NCBI GenBank assembly: GCA_021800155.1
Contig: JAJYZG010000003.1
Span: 1 to 64,000, forward strand
Direction of reading: 5' to 3'
DNA: 64,000 nt
Source of the DNA: a bacterium
GTDB lineage: Bacteria > Patescibacteriota > Saccharimonadia > Saccharimonadales > UBA4665
A program made the position numbers and the translations under genes. The notes under the pieces are model-generated. The model searched no databases. It was not told the origin of the DNA and was given only the letters and a program-made list of their open reading frames with translations. This document shows, piece after piece, positions 54,915 through 63,604 of this stretch (position 1 is its first letter; each line of letters starts with the position of its first letter).

Positions 54915-56147
54915 TTAATGACTGCGTTGTCCGAACGCGACACGTTCAATAATGATATTGTTCATATTTGCCATCAAGGCCGGTACGAGTGTAAATTCGC
55001 CGTAGCGGTCATTAATACTGTCGGCTGCGGCGGCTAGCGCACGGCTGTTACCTGACTGATCGAATAGACCGAGCTGGTGTACTTTGACTGTCGCCAGGTT
55101 ATAGACTGTAACGCCAATATTAGTAGCCGGGGCATTAATCTCCAGTGCCTGCAGTTGGTAGTTAGCGGCCCGGAAGATATCTTGAGTGGAGTAGAGTGGT
55201 ACTTTAGTTTGTGTGCGTCGGGAGAAATAGGTCCGGTCGGCGAAGCCCAGCCAGAGGTGTACGCCACGTGCCTGGAAACCATCCCGTCGCAAGCGGCGAC
55301 CGGCTTTTTCGCACAGTTTCATTAACAGTTTCGCTAGTTCATTTTTATCTGTAGTTTTTTGTCCGATAGCATATTGTTGGCCGAAGCTTTTGCGGTTGAA
55401 CATAACGGCATCGATTTCATGTCCTCTCAGGCGAAGGTACCAATAGAACCCGTTAATTGAGTGAAAGGCTTGGTTTTTGAGAGTCGTAAGCGGAGCGTCA
55501 AGGAACTCGATCGGTGTATAAATACCAGCCAGATTTAAGCGGGCGGCGTAACGGCGGTTGATCCCGGGTAGGTCAATCAGGTTTAGCTTTTGATAAATAG
55601 CTCTGAGGTTGTCGGCACTGATCACATCGAGGCCATCTGGTTTGTGCAGACCAGCGGCCAGCTTGGCTAAGAAGCGATTGGGACCGATACCGATATTAAT
55701 TGTGACATACGCGCCTAATGAACGCTTTACTTCGGCTTTGATGCGGTAGCCGATGTCTTCTAAGGCGATGTTTTTGCGTTCGGCCGGAGAGCCATTGAAG
55801 TCAATCACGAATTCGTCCACACTCTTTGGCGTAATGTCGCTAGTGTAGTTCAGTAGTACTTTACGGAAGCGGTCATGAGCATCAAAGTACTTGCTTGGAT
55901 CAGGAGTCAGTATGGTGATGCCCGGGCACAATAATTTGGCATCACGTACGCTTGTGCCGGTAGTGACTCCCATAGCTTTGGCATCATAACTGGCCGCTAA
56001 AATGATGCCTCTAGGGGTGTCGTAGGCAGCTACCCCTACCGGACGGTTACGCAGCAACGGGTTAGCCTGTTGTTCAATTGTGGCAAAACAGGAGTTTAAG
56101 TCCACGTGCATTATTAACGGCCGGTTGTAGTTAAGGCTGATATCCAT
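54915..56147 (-). CDS. dinB: Y-family DNA polymerase IV
   Basis: IMHVDLNSCFATIEQQANPLLRNRPVGVAAY, SVDEFVIDF, GIGPNRFLAKLA, DLPGINRRYAARL. Confidence 0.92.
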   Translation of the reverse strand: MDISLNYNRPLIMHVDLNSCFATIEQQANPLLRNRPVGVAAYDTPRGIILAASYDAKAMGVTTGTSVRDAKLLCPGITILTPDPSKYFDAHDRFRKVLLNYTSDITPKSVDEFVIDFNGSPAERKNIALEDIGYRIKAEVKRSLGAYVTINIGIGPNRFLAKLAAGLHKPDGLDVISADNLRAIYQKLNLIDLPGINRRYAARLNLAGIYTPIEFLDAPLTTLKNQAFHSINGFYWYLRLRGHEIDAVMFNRKSFGQQYAIGQKTTDKNELAKLLMKLCEKAGRRLRRDGFQARGVHLWLGFADRTYFSRRTQTKVPLYSTQDIFRAANYQLQALEINAPATNIGVTVYNLATVKVHQLGLFDQSGNSRALAAAADSINDRYGEFTLVPALMANMNNIIIERVAFGQRSH

Positions 56148-56161
56148 TTAGTCTTACTTTT

Positions 56162-56428
56162 TTAGGCCGGCTGTTCGTCGCTTACCGCGTCTAGTTTCCA
56201 GTGAAGATTGGCGGTATTAAGGTCCAGTCTAAACCACAGTGCTCGGTTTTCATCAACTAGTTCGAAGATATGATGTAGGGTGGCTCCTTGCTTGATTTGA
56301 TGATGATAGCCGATTTCCCCGATCCGATAATCCCGGCTGCGCCATCTGATGATATGCGGTAGCGCCTGTCGACTTTTGGTGCTGAATATTAGAACTACAC
56401 TGACCTCTTCCCCTATATGCTCACGCAT
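56162..56428 (-). CDS. Small hypothetical protein upstream of dinB
   Basis: 88-aa ORF; strong SD AGGAGAGGAGAA; same strand as dinB. Confidence 0.65.
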   Translation of the reverse strand: MREHIGEEVSVVLIFSTKSRQALPHIIRWRSRDYRIGEIGYHHQIKQGATLHHIFELVDENRALWFRLDLNTANLHWKLDAVSDEQPA

Positions 56429-56812
56429 TGCTTGTTCTCCTCTCCTAATAAAATTAATAAAAGTAGCAATAACTTAGACCCCTTTAAAAAGTGTTGGTTC
56501 GCCCGCCCTTAAATATGGGTCTGTAATCGGGTTCGGGCCTAGGAGAGTGAGCCGGCTACTTGCCGGTGATCACTTAGCATAATTAATATAATCCAATAAA
56601 GGTTCAAGCAGGGACGATTTATTTTAAAAAGTATGCTTGCCTATACATTATTATATACCCAACAATAGGTATAAGAACGTAGGGCTTGAAGTTTTGGGCT
56701 TAGAGAATGAGCTTTAGGGGGGATGTGGATTAATTGTACTTAAAATTTGCCTAGTTTTTGGTACCAAGATATCCTTAAGCTTGTTTTAACCTATAGTATT
56801 TAAAATTAAATT

Positions 56813-57625
56813 ATGTCAATAAAGAAGTACTTAAGACAGTTTATAGTTGTAGCCCTGGTTCTGGCGATAGGGGTCGGCGGCGGCGCTCTTGGCGCACTTT
56901 GGTATCAGTCGAGGCATCCTTACGGCGGTACTACGATTGAATCCTTAGGCTCCAGTCCAAAGATTGTTGAAGTTGCCAATAATAGCGGATTGACTATTCC
57001 GGAAATTGCCAATGATTATGCTAACGCCGTGGTGGCCATTACGACCACCAGCACTACTTACAGCTTCTTCGGCGGACCCATAACATCCCAGGGTGAAGGC
57101 ACGGGCATGATCTTAACTTCAAATGGCTATATCCTGACCAATAACCACGTAGTGCCGCAAGGATCGCAAGATGTCACCGTGACTTTAACTAACCAAAAAA
57201 CCTATACCGGATCGATTGTAGCCAATGATCCGACCACGGATCTTGCTCTCATTAAGATCAATGCGACCGGGCTAGATACGGTTAAGTTGGGTAACTCGAA
57301 TAACGTACAAGTCGGTGATGGGGTGGTTGCTATAGGTAATGCCCTGGGTCAGTTTCAAAATACGGTCACTCAAGGGATCATTAGCGCCGAGAATCGTTCA
57401 ATTACGGCCAGTGAGCCAAACGGCAATAGTGAATCTTTAAGCGGCTTACTTCAAACCGATGCCGCGATTAATCCCGGCAACTCTGGTGGACCGCTAATTT
57501 TAACTTCAGATGGCGAAGTGATCGCTATCAATACCGCGACCTCAAGCAGCGGTCAGGATTTAGGGTTCGCGATCCCAATTGCTACCGCTAAGAGTTTCAT
57601 TCAGCCGTATGTCGGCAGTATTTAG
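56813..57625 (+). CDS. HtrA/DegP-like serine protease without a PDZ domain
   Basis: GEGTGMILTSNGYILTNNHVV, TDLALIKI, AAINPGNSGGPLI; ends right after the protease fold. Confidence 0.9.
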   Translation: MSIKKYLRQFIVVALVLAIGVGGGALGALWYQSRHPYGGTTIESLGSSPKIVEVANNSGLTIPEIANDYANAVVAITTTSTTYSFFGGPITSQGEGTGMILTSNGYILTNNHVVPQGSQDVTVTLTNQKTYTGSIVANDPTTDLALIKINATGLDTVKLGNSNNVQVGDGVVAIGNALGQFQNTVTQGIISAENRSITASEPNGNSESLSGLLQTDAAINPGNSGGPLILTSDGEVIAINTATSSSGQDLGFAIPIATAKSFIQPYVGSI

Positions 57626-58089
57626 GCCTCTTCGTTGTTGCCGCCAAACACTAGTTTGGTCAGTCCCTTGACCAGATTAACGAAAGCGTTCTGGCCGAAG
57701 CCAAACAGGAAAGCTACGACATCATAGAGTACCGTATTGCGGTCAAAGTGATTGTTGATCGTTGCAGCATTGATGATTAGCACTACCAGCAGATAGCTGA
57801 TCAATCCGTAAACCGCACCTAGCGCTCCGCTGAATATGTGCCACACATTTAATGCGCTTGTCCATTCTTGGTGCGACACTATGTGGTAAAGGCTTACCAG
57901 TAAACCGCCAAGCATACCAAACCACAGTATCGCTAGCGGCATGTTGCCGAAAGGATACAAAATATAGTGAGGTAAGCTGCTCGCATATGCACTCCTGAAA
58001 ATCGGCAACGCGATCAGTAATACGATATACACGAACGGCCATATTAGTACCGCCCAATTAAATCTTGAGTTATTTGTTGGTGTAGCCAT
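57622..58089 (-). CDS. Multi-TM hypothetical membrane protein
   Basis: Four hydrophobic segments. Confidence 0.6.
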   Translation of the reverse strand: MATPTNNSRFNWAVLIWPFVYIVLLIALPIFRSAYASSLPHYILYPFGNMPLAILWFGMLGGLLVSLYHIVSHQEWTSALNVWHIFSGALGAVYGLISYLLVVLIINAATINNHFDRNTVLYDVVAFLFGFGQNAFVNLVKGLTKLVFGGNNEEA

Positions 58090-58385
58090 GATTACCCTCT
58101 TCTCCCACCACTTATATATTTGCCATTATTAATTCGAAATGTCCTAAGTGTCAATGGCCCTGCGATCGGGAAGCTCATCTGTTAAACGTAGTAGTTAAAA
58201 CTACAGAACACTTTAATTATGGTTACTATATTTTACTAACTCGCTATAACCTATATGTTTTTAGGCAGTCTTGTCTTTTTAGGTGCAATGCGTATGCTGT
58301 TGTTTTCAAAGCGCAAGATGCTACTACAAGTATTGAAATTGTGTCGACCAATTATTTTTTGCGGACGAATAAGCCAGGGCTTAGC

Positions 58386-58811
58386 CTACGCTAACGGCTT
58401 CTTCTTTTCCGGAAATACCCAGTATTTGTACCAGAACCAGCTCCAGATCGTGAAGAAGCCTGCGGATAATATGAAACCGATATATGGCGTGATGCCGACA
58501 CTTTTAAGGCCCCATATAATAAGGTAATCAAGCACAAAGCCAATGCTTTCTATTGCTATATAGCGGGTGGCATGATCCATTTCGGATAAATGTTTTCTAT
58601 CTGAAAAGGCCCAGAAACGCTGAGCTAAATAATTTGCAGTCCAACCGATGGCGTCGGCTAAGACTTTAGCCGGGAACCAGCCCCAATGAAAAATGCTATA
58701 GCCAATCGCAAATGTGCCGTAGCCGATTAAAAGATATAAGCCACCACCGAGCCAGTACTTTATGAAACGTACAAGCTCCTTGTGTTGACGTAGGGGGGCT
58801 GCAGGACTCAT
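58386..58811 (-). CDS. GtrA-family membrane protein
   Basis: RFIKYWLGGGLYLLIGYGTFAIGY...GWTANYLAQRFWAFSDRKH, four TMs. Confidence 0.82.
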   Translation of the reverse strand: MSPAAPLRQHKELVRFIKYWLGGGLYLLIGYGTFAIGYSIFHWGWFPAKVLADAIGWTANYLAQRFWAFSDRKHLSEMDHATRYIAIESIGFVLDYLIIWGLKSVGITPYIGFILSAGFFTIWSWFWYKYWVFPEKKKPLA

Positions 58812-59164
58812 TTATCTTGCTTTTGGCGTTTCTTGTGTCGTTCGAGGTTGGATTGCATCTCTTTTAAAAAGTTTTCATAGGCGACAAGATTTGGAAAGCT
58901 GACTGAAGCGACAACGTCGGCTTGCGGCCGGCTCTCAACTGGAGGACGCATTTGAATGAAATTGATTACCGCCATACCATCAATTGCGTCATTGAGTAGT
59001 GTGATTTGAGCATCGTGGGTAACCGTTGGGACGGTATAGGTCAATTCTAGATCTTGCGGGTTCATACAAAAATTATTATGCTCTTTTAACTTATAAATAA
59101 GTTTATGCTGAAATTGGGCATAAAACAATTGTGTGTAGTGGCCGCTGCTTTTCTTCTGCCGCAT
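58808..59164 (-). CDS. Hypothetical protein
   Basis: 4-bp overlap with gtrA-like gene, likely operon; start uncertain. Confidence 0.5.
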   Translation of the reverse strand: MRQKKSSGHYTQLFYAQFQHKLIYKLKEHNNFCMNPQDLELTYTVPTVTHDAQITLLNDAIDGMAVINFIQMRPPVESRPQADVVASVSFPNLVAYENFLKEMQSNLERHKKRQKQDK

Positions 59165-59165
59165 C

Positions 59166-59834
59166 CTAATTCAAGAAACGATCGGGATAATCGGTGATTA
59201 CACCTGCCAAGCCATGTTTACTCAGTCGGTTTGCAATCTTCGGTTCGTTGATAGTAAAGCCATAAATGTGTTGTCCGCCCCGTGACGCAAGTTTAAGATA
59301 GCCTCTCCACAAAAAACGATAATTAAGGCAAATATACTCGCCCTGTAGTTTCCGGCAGCGATAACCGGCTCGTACTCCGGACCAAGACTCATTTACGGCG
59401 ACACCGACTTGCGGCAGAATTGCTTTTAATTGTTTTAAGCTGGCATATGAAAAAGAGGAAAACATAAAATCCACAGGCGATTCGCCTCTATCCAGTTGCG
59501 CTGACACTAACTTTATAATATGGGCAAGTTCGACGCCGCGTTTAATTTCCATACATAGTCTGGTTTTGTGCGCAGTTACCGCAATAGCTTGTTCGAGTGT
59601 CGTCAGATCGTCCTTATAATGTTTCAGGTGAGCGTAGTCTGTTTTGGCTATGACTAGTGGCGGCTCGTGGTTAATTTTTAATTTCCGGTTATGGAAGAGT
59701 ATCGGTACGCCGTCTTTAGTGACGCGCACATCAACTTCAACAATTGAAACTTTATATTCTATGGCCTTCTCAATCGCTAACATAGTATTTTCTGGTGCCA
59801 GGCCTTTGGCTCCTCGATGTCCGACAACTTGCAT
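59166..59834 (-). CDS. Glycerophosphodiester phosphodiesterase-family protein
   Basis: VVGHRGAKGLAPENTMLAIEKAIEYKVSIVEVDVRVTKDGVPILFHN. Confidence 0.92.
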   Translation of the reverse strand: MQVVGHRGAKGLAPENTMLAIEKAIEYKVSIVEVDVRVTKDGVPILFHNRKLKINHEPPLVIAKTDYAHLKHYKDDLTTLEQAIAVTAHKTRLCMEIKRGVELAHIIKLVSAQLDRGESPVDFMFSSFSYASLKQLKAILPQVGVAVNESWSGVRAGYRCRKLQGEYICLNYRFLWRGYLKLASRGGQHIYGFTINEPKIANRLSKHGLAGVITDYPDRFLN

Positions 59835-59929
59835 GGGATTCCTTTCTTACTCTTAATAGCTAGGATTCTGACACGTCTATCAAATTATATATCTTAGTCA
59901 TACAAACCCGTCGATGCTTGTCGCATTGA

Positions 59930-59935
59930 TATAAT
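59930..59935 (+). promoter_or_regulatory. Extended -10 (TGaTATAAT), leaderless arrangement
   Basis: TATAAT 59930-59935 preceded by TGa; 7 nt to ATG 59943. Confidence 0.65.
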
Positions 59936-59942
59936 GACTCTA

Positions 59943-60275
59943 ATGGAATCGGGTAAATTGTCGGATAGTTTCATCAGAGATATTTTTAGTATCAGTCCGC
60001 ATTATATTGATATATTTGGTAATTATTTGCCTGGTATGGCCGGGACATCGATTGCTACTCAGGGCGCCATAACTTCGCAAACTGATGTAATCCGTGCGTT
60101 GCGTTATGATGTTTCCTCTTTAGTAAAGCTTAGAGCATCCGCAGACTCCCGAAAAATAATTGCCTGCTCAAAAAGTATCGAGGGTAGATTGTTGTTGCTG
60201 CAAACATTAGGCGTGATTAGTGAGGAGCATTGCACTAAATTGATCGATGAACTTAATAGAGTTACATATCTCTAA
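59943..60275 (+). CDS. Hypothetical protein upstream of sigma factor
   Basis: ORF track starts at 59934 inside the -10 box; ATG 59943 (MESGKLSDSF) fits better. Confidence 0.6.
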   Translation: MESGKLSDSFIRDIFSISPHYIDIFGNYLPGMAGTSIATQGAITSQTDVIRALRYDVSSLVKLRASADSRKIIACSKSIEGRLLLLQTLGVISEEHCTKLIDELNRVTYL

Positions 60276-60325
60276 AGGATTTTTTACTTGAGTTATTTGA
60301 AGAAATACATTTCAATTAGCTAAGT

Positions 60326-61540
60326 ATGCCAAACATGGAGCTGCCGCCGGCTGAAGTTACGAATGGACTAGTGGGCGCTGATACTCATGAGCAGTATACG
60401 GCTACTTTAGATCGGATGGTCGAATGCTATTCTAAGGACCCCGAGGTACTTAACCATTTAGAACTAGTCAAGGTTAAACCGCGTGACCCGGGGAACATTG
60501 AGGATATGCTGCAGCAGTTCGCAAAAGACATCGGACAGTACAGTGTTCCTAGCGAACAAGAACAGCAGGCTTTAGCCTATACCATACGTAAAGGTGTTGA
60601 AGCTCAACAGCAGTTAGAACAGGATGCTTCTCGTGTGGAATTAATACCAGATATTAAAGCCGCAGTCAGTGCCAGGCAAGAGATGATCTTACGCAATGCC
60701 AAATTGGTTGTTTCCTGGGCAAACAAAATTGGCATCAACAATAACAATGACAATTACTCAAAGCTGGATCGAATCGAAGAGGGTATGATTGGTTTGGCTC
60801 GTGCCGTAGCGATGTTTGATCCGGCCCGGGGCTATAAGTTTAGTACGTATGCTTCGTGGTGGATTCGTCAAGCTATCCAAAGAGGCCGGCCTAATCATGA
60901 GCTCGTTAGCTTACCGGTGCGTGAAATGGATAGGCTTGTGGGTTTAGCGGGAATCAAAGACGGGCTTGAGCGAACCCTAAGGCGGACGCCGACCAATGAG
61001 GAACTTTTAGCTGAGTTTAACTCGCTGTATGCAGGCGGCCAACAATCAAAAGGCATAGAAGAGTCCGAGCTCGCACTATTGAATAATTTAGCTAAGCGTG
61101 CGGTGTCACTCAATGTCCGAGTTGACTTCAGAGACGGTGATGGCGAAGAGCTTGGGGATACTATCATTGACAAAACTAAAGTGCCGTTATTTGCAGACCA
61201 AATCGAAAAGCTTGAGCAGGAAGATGAGTTAAGCAGTTTGCTGACCCGGGCAGACTTAAGTTCGTTTGAGCGGCTTGTAATTTCATTGCGCTTTGGCTTA
61301 CCTTTGATAAAACCGGACGACTCTTTTGACGTAGTGCCTGACGAATACTTAGATTTGTCAGGTCGCCATTTTAAGTGGCCTGAATACCAAGAAGTGATGG
61401 CTGCAATCTCCGATTCTCAGGGTGGAACCGTTCCAATTGTTAAATGCGCGCAGTTGACCGGCGTTAGATCTTGCAATATCTCGCTGATTGTTGGTCGAGT
61501 TATTAATAAAATTCGAGCTTACAACTCAATCGCTGCTTAG
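60326..61540 (+). CDS. RpoD-like sigma-70 family factor with divergent region 4
   Basis: GMIGLARAVAMFDPARGYKFSTYASWWIRQAIQRG (region 2), LVSLPVREMDRL (region 3). Confidence 0.88.
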   Translation: MPNMELPPAEVTNGLVGADTHEQYTATLDRMVECYSKDPEVLNHLELVKVKPRDPGNIEDMLQQFAKDIGQYSVPSEQEQQALAYTIRKGVEAQQQLEQDASRVELIPDIKAAVSARQEMILRNAKLVVSWANKIGINNNNDNYSKLDRIEEGMIGLARAVAMFDPARGYKFSTYASWWIRQAIQRGRPNHELVSLPVREMDRLVGLAGIKDGLERTLRRTPTNEELLAEFNSLYAGGQQSKGIEESELALLNNLAKRAVSLNVRVDFRDGDGEELGDTIIDKTKVPLFADQIEKLEQEDELSSLLTRADLSSFERLVISLRFGLPLIKPDDSFDVVPDEYLDLSGRHFKWPEYQEVMAAISDSQGGTVPIVKCAQLTGVRSCNISLIVGRVINKIRAYNSIAA

Positions 61541-61630
61541 ATATATCGGTCCCGATAACCGGTAGTATTTTAGTTTAAAAAGCCGTATCTTAAACCGCAG
61601 CGCTCGATAGATGTGACGAGTTGATTTAAA

Positions 61631-61756
61631 TTACTGATCTAGAAATTCGATCAGCGCCTTCTTAACTATAACTTTAGTGAAATATGCCTGTCCAAGAGGA
61701 AAGCACATCATGTAATACCAGAATTTTTCGGCTTTTGTTAATTTATGTTTGGCCAC
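61631..61756 (-). CDS. Small protein (41 aa)
   Basis: GTG start; MAKHKLTKAEKFWYYMMCFPLGQAYFTKVIVKKALIEFLDQ; SD AGAGGAG upstream. Confidence 0.55.
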   Translation of the reverse strand: MAKHKLTKAEKFWYYMMCFPLGQAYFTKVIVKKALIEFLDQ

Positions 61757-61955
61757 ATTGTTCTCCTCTTAAGTTAGGTGCGATTAAATTGTAGCACTTA
61801 AAGGCCAAGTACTTATATTTATAGTTGTAAATGCATGCTTGCCGGTTGCGGCGATAGCATTTACTCGGCCGTTGTTGGCTGGCTGGTTTAGTCAGGCTTG
61901 GATTATCTGCATTACGTGTTGTTGTATTTTTAATCGCTGGACTATCTCTGTAAGA

Positions 61956-62004
61956 GGTGGCTATACCCTAATAGCTCGTTACTTGCTATGAGGATATAGT
62001 CGCC
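61956..62004 (+). promoter_or_regulatory. Stable hairpin in the leader of the LSNTG protein gene
   Basis: GGTGGCTATA/TATAGTCGCC (10 bp, two G-U) plus inner CTAATAGC/GCTATGAG. Confidence 0.5.
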
Positions 62005-62077
62005 CTGCAAGAAACTGGACAGTCTACTAAAAAGATAGTATTGTAATTTAGTAAGATTAATAGGCAGATCTGCTTAT

Positions 62078-62473
62078 ATGAGCGATGTGATGGTCGACGA
62101 CGATGGGAATGAACCAAGGCGCTGGGCTCCTAGCCGCGTTGCTTCTGCTGGCATCTTAGTTGTTCTAATACTAGGAGGCCTGGCTTATGGCATATACAGT
62201 CTCGTCAATACATCGAGTACTACCACCACCCATCCGCATACGGTTGCGCCGGCTTTAAAACCGAAACAGAATTCTTCTCCTGCCAAGCCAACAACCACAC
62301 CTGGCGCGACAACAACCTCACCTGCTCCATTTAGCAGTGCTAAAGTACCCCCCAGTAATAGCTTGTCTAACACCGGCCCGGGAGACACTGCTTTATATGG
62401 TTTTATCTCGGCAACAATTATCGGCACCCTAAGTCATTATGGTTGGCGACGGTTTAGGCGTAATCAATCCTAG
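62078..62473 (+). CDS. Membrane protein with C-terminal LSNTG sorting-signal-like motif
   Basis: N-terminal TM, Thr/Pro-rich linker, LSNTGPGDTALYGFISATIIGTLSHYGWRRFRRNQS. Confidence 0.7.
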   Translation: MSDVMVDDDGNEPRRWAPSRVASAGILVVLILGGLAYGIYSLVNTSSTTTTHPHTVAPALKPKQNSSPAKPTTTPGATTTSPAPFSSAKVPPSNSLSNTGPGDTALYGFISATIIGTLSHYGWRRFRRNQS

Positions 62474-62934
62474 GCTTTGGCAAAGTTTAGCTTTTGGACA
62501 ATTTGGCGTTCATTGCTGTCCGCTATTTTAGCTACGATTTGCATCTGGCGGCAGGTAATCTCTTTACGTGATGGACCTCGGGCGCCACGATTTGTAACGT
62601 GCGGCTGAAAATCATTAGGTATGTGGTTATCTTTCAATAATCGGCCGCCGTTTTCGCAAATTATGCTGAAAAGTTTTTTGTGAAGGATAGATAGTTCTTG
62701 GGATGGCACAATTAAGGTTACTTTAACGCGGTTCGGTCCAAAGTACGCTGTATCCCCCGTAGCAAGCCTGATAGGTGAGAAACTAGCGACTAATGCCTCA
62801 AGCTGGGTAATGAATTCGGATAAGCTATTACCTCCTATCTCAAACCAGGGCACGATTGTCAGATGCAGTGGCCATATACTAAAACGTTGCTGAGGGCTAA
62901 CTCTCTCCAACATCAGACAAGCCAGTAATGTCAT
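62470..62934 (-). CDS. 2'-5' RNA ligase-family (2H phosphoesterase) protein
   Basis: Two HxT motifs: LHLTIVPW and PHVTNRG. Confidence 0.75.
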   Translation of the reverse strand: MTLLACLMLERVSPQQRFSIWPLHLTIVPWFEIGGNSLSEFITQLEALVASFSPIRLATGDTAYFGPNRVKVTLIVPSQELSILHKKLFSIICENGGRLLKDNHIPNDFQPHVTNRGARGPSRKEITCRQMQIVAKIADSNERQIVQKLNFAKA

Positions 62935-63241
62935 GACACATCCGCATTTTTATCGATACACAGCCGGCGACTAGCATTCATCAAATATTCTCATATATGT
63001 AGCATATGCTAAGATAAGTTACAACACGGCTCTGTTAGTATTATTACTTGGTTCAAGACTACTTTAGAGGCTCTAAACTATACGTCTATCGCTGGTTAAA
63101 CATTAGAAAATTCCACCCCTAATAGGGCCGATCGACTTTCTCGCACAGCTTTGAGGTAGTAATTTTTTTTATTGTCATTGTCTATGTTTCCGCCATAACA
63201 TAAGGTTCTTCCTATTTTAATTTGTACACGGGGGGTTAGGT

Positions 63242-63604
63242 ATGGGATATCAAGAAATAATTAAAAAAGTACAAATATACTCCGGCTTAAGCGACGGAGA
63301 GAGTAAGGATGCGCTCGATTGCTTAGTTGAGACACTTGCCGTTCGCCTGGACGAAGCCGGGAGAAAACAATTTGCCACTAATTTGCCGGAGGAGCTGGGA
63401 GACATGGCGCTTGCAGTCTATCCTAGTGAGGAGAATAGCAAGCCTGACATTTTAGTTCAGTTCATGCAGCTGCAGCAAGTTAGTCCGACCCGGGCGCGGA
63501 GGGACTTTTTATCCGCCTGGCAAGCCCTGAAGGATAGTGTGAACGGCAATGAGATAAAACGCCTAAGACAACAGTTGCCGCGACTTAACCAATTGCTACG
63601 CTGA
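63242..63604 (+). CDS. DUF2267-like protein
   Basis: MGYQEIIKKVQIYSGLSDGESKDALDCLVETLAVRLDEAGRKQFATNLPEEL. Confidence 0.7.
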   Translation: MGYQEIIKKVQIYSGLSDGESKDALDCLVETLAVRLDEAGRKQFATNLPEELGDMALAVYPSEENSKPDILVQFMQLQQVSPTRARRDFLSAWQALKDSVNGNEIKRLRQQLPRLNQLLR

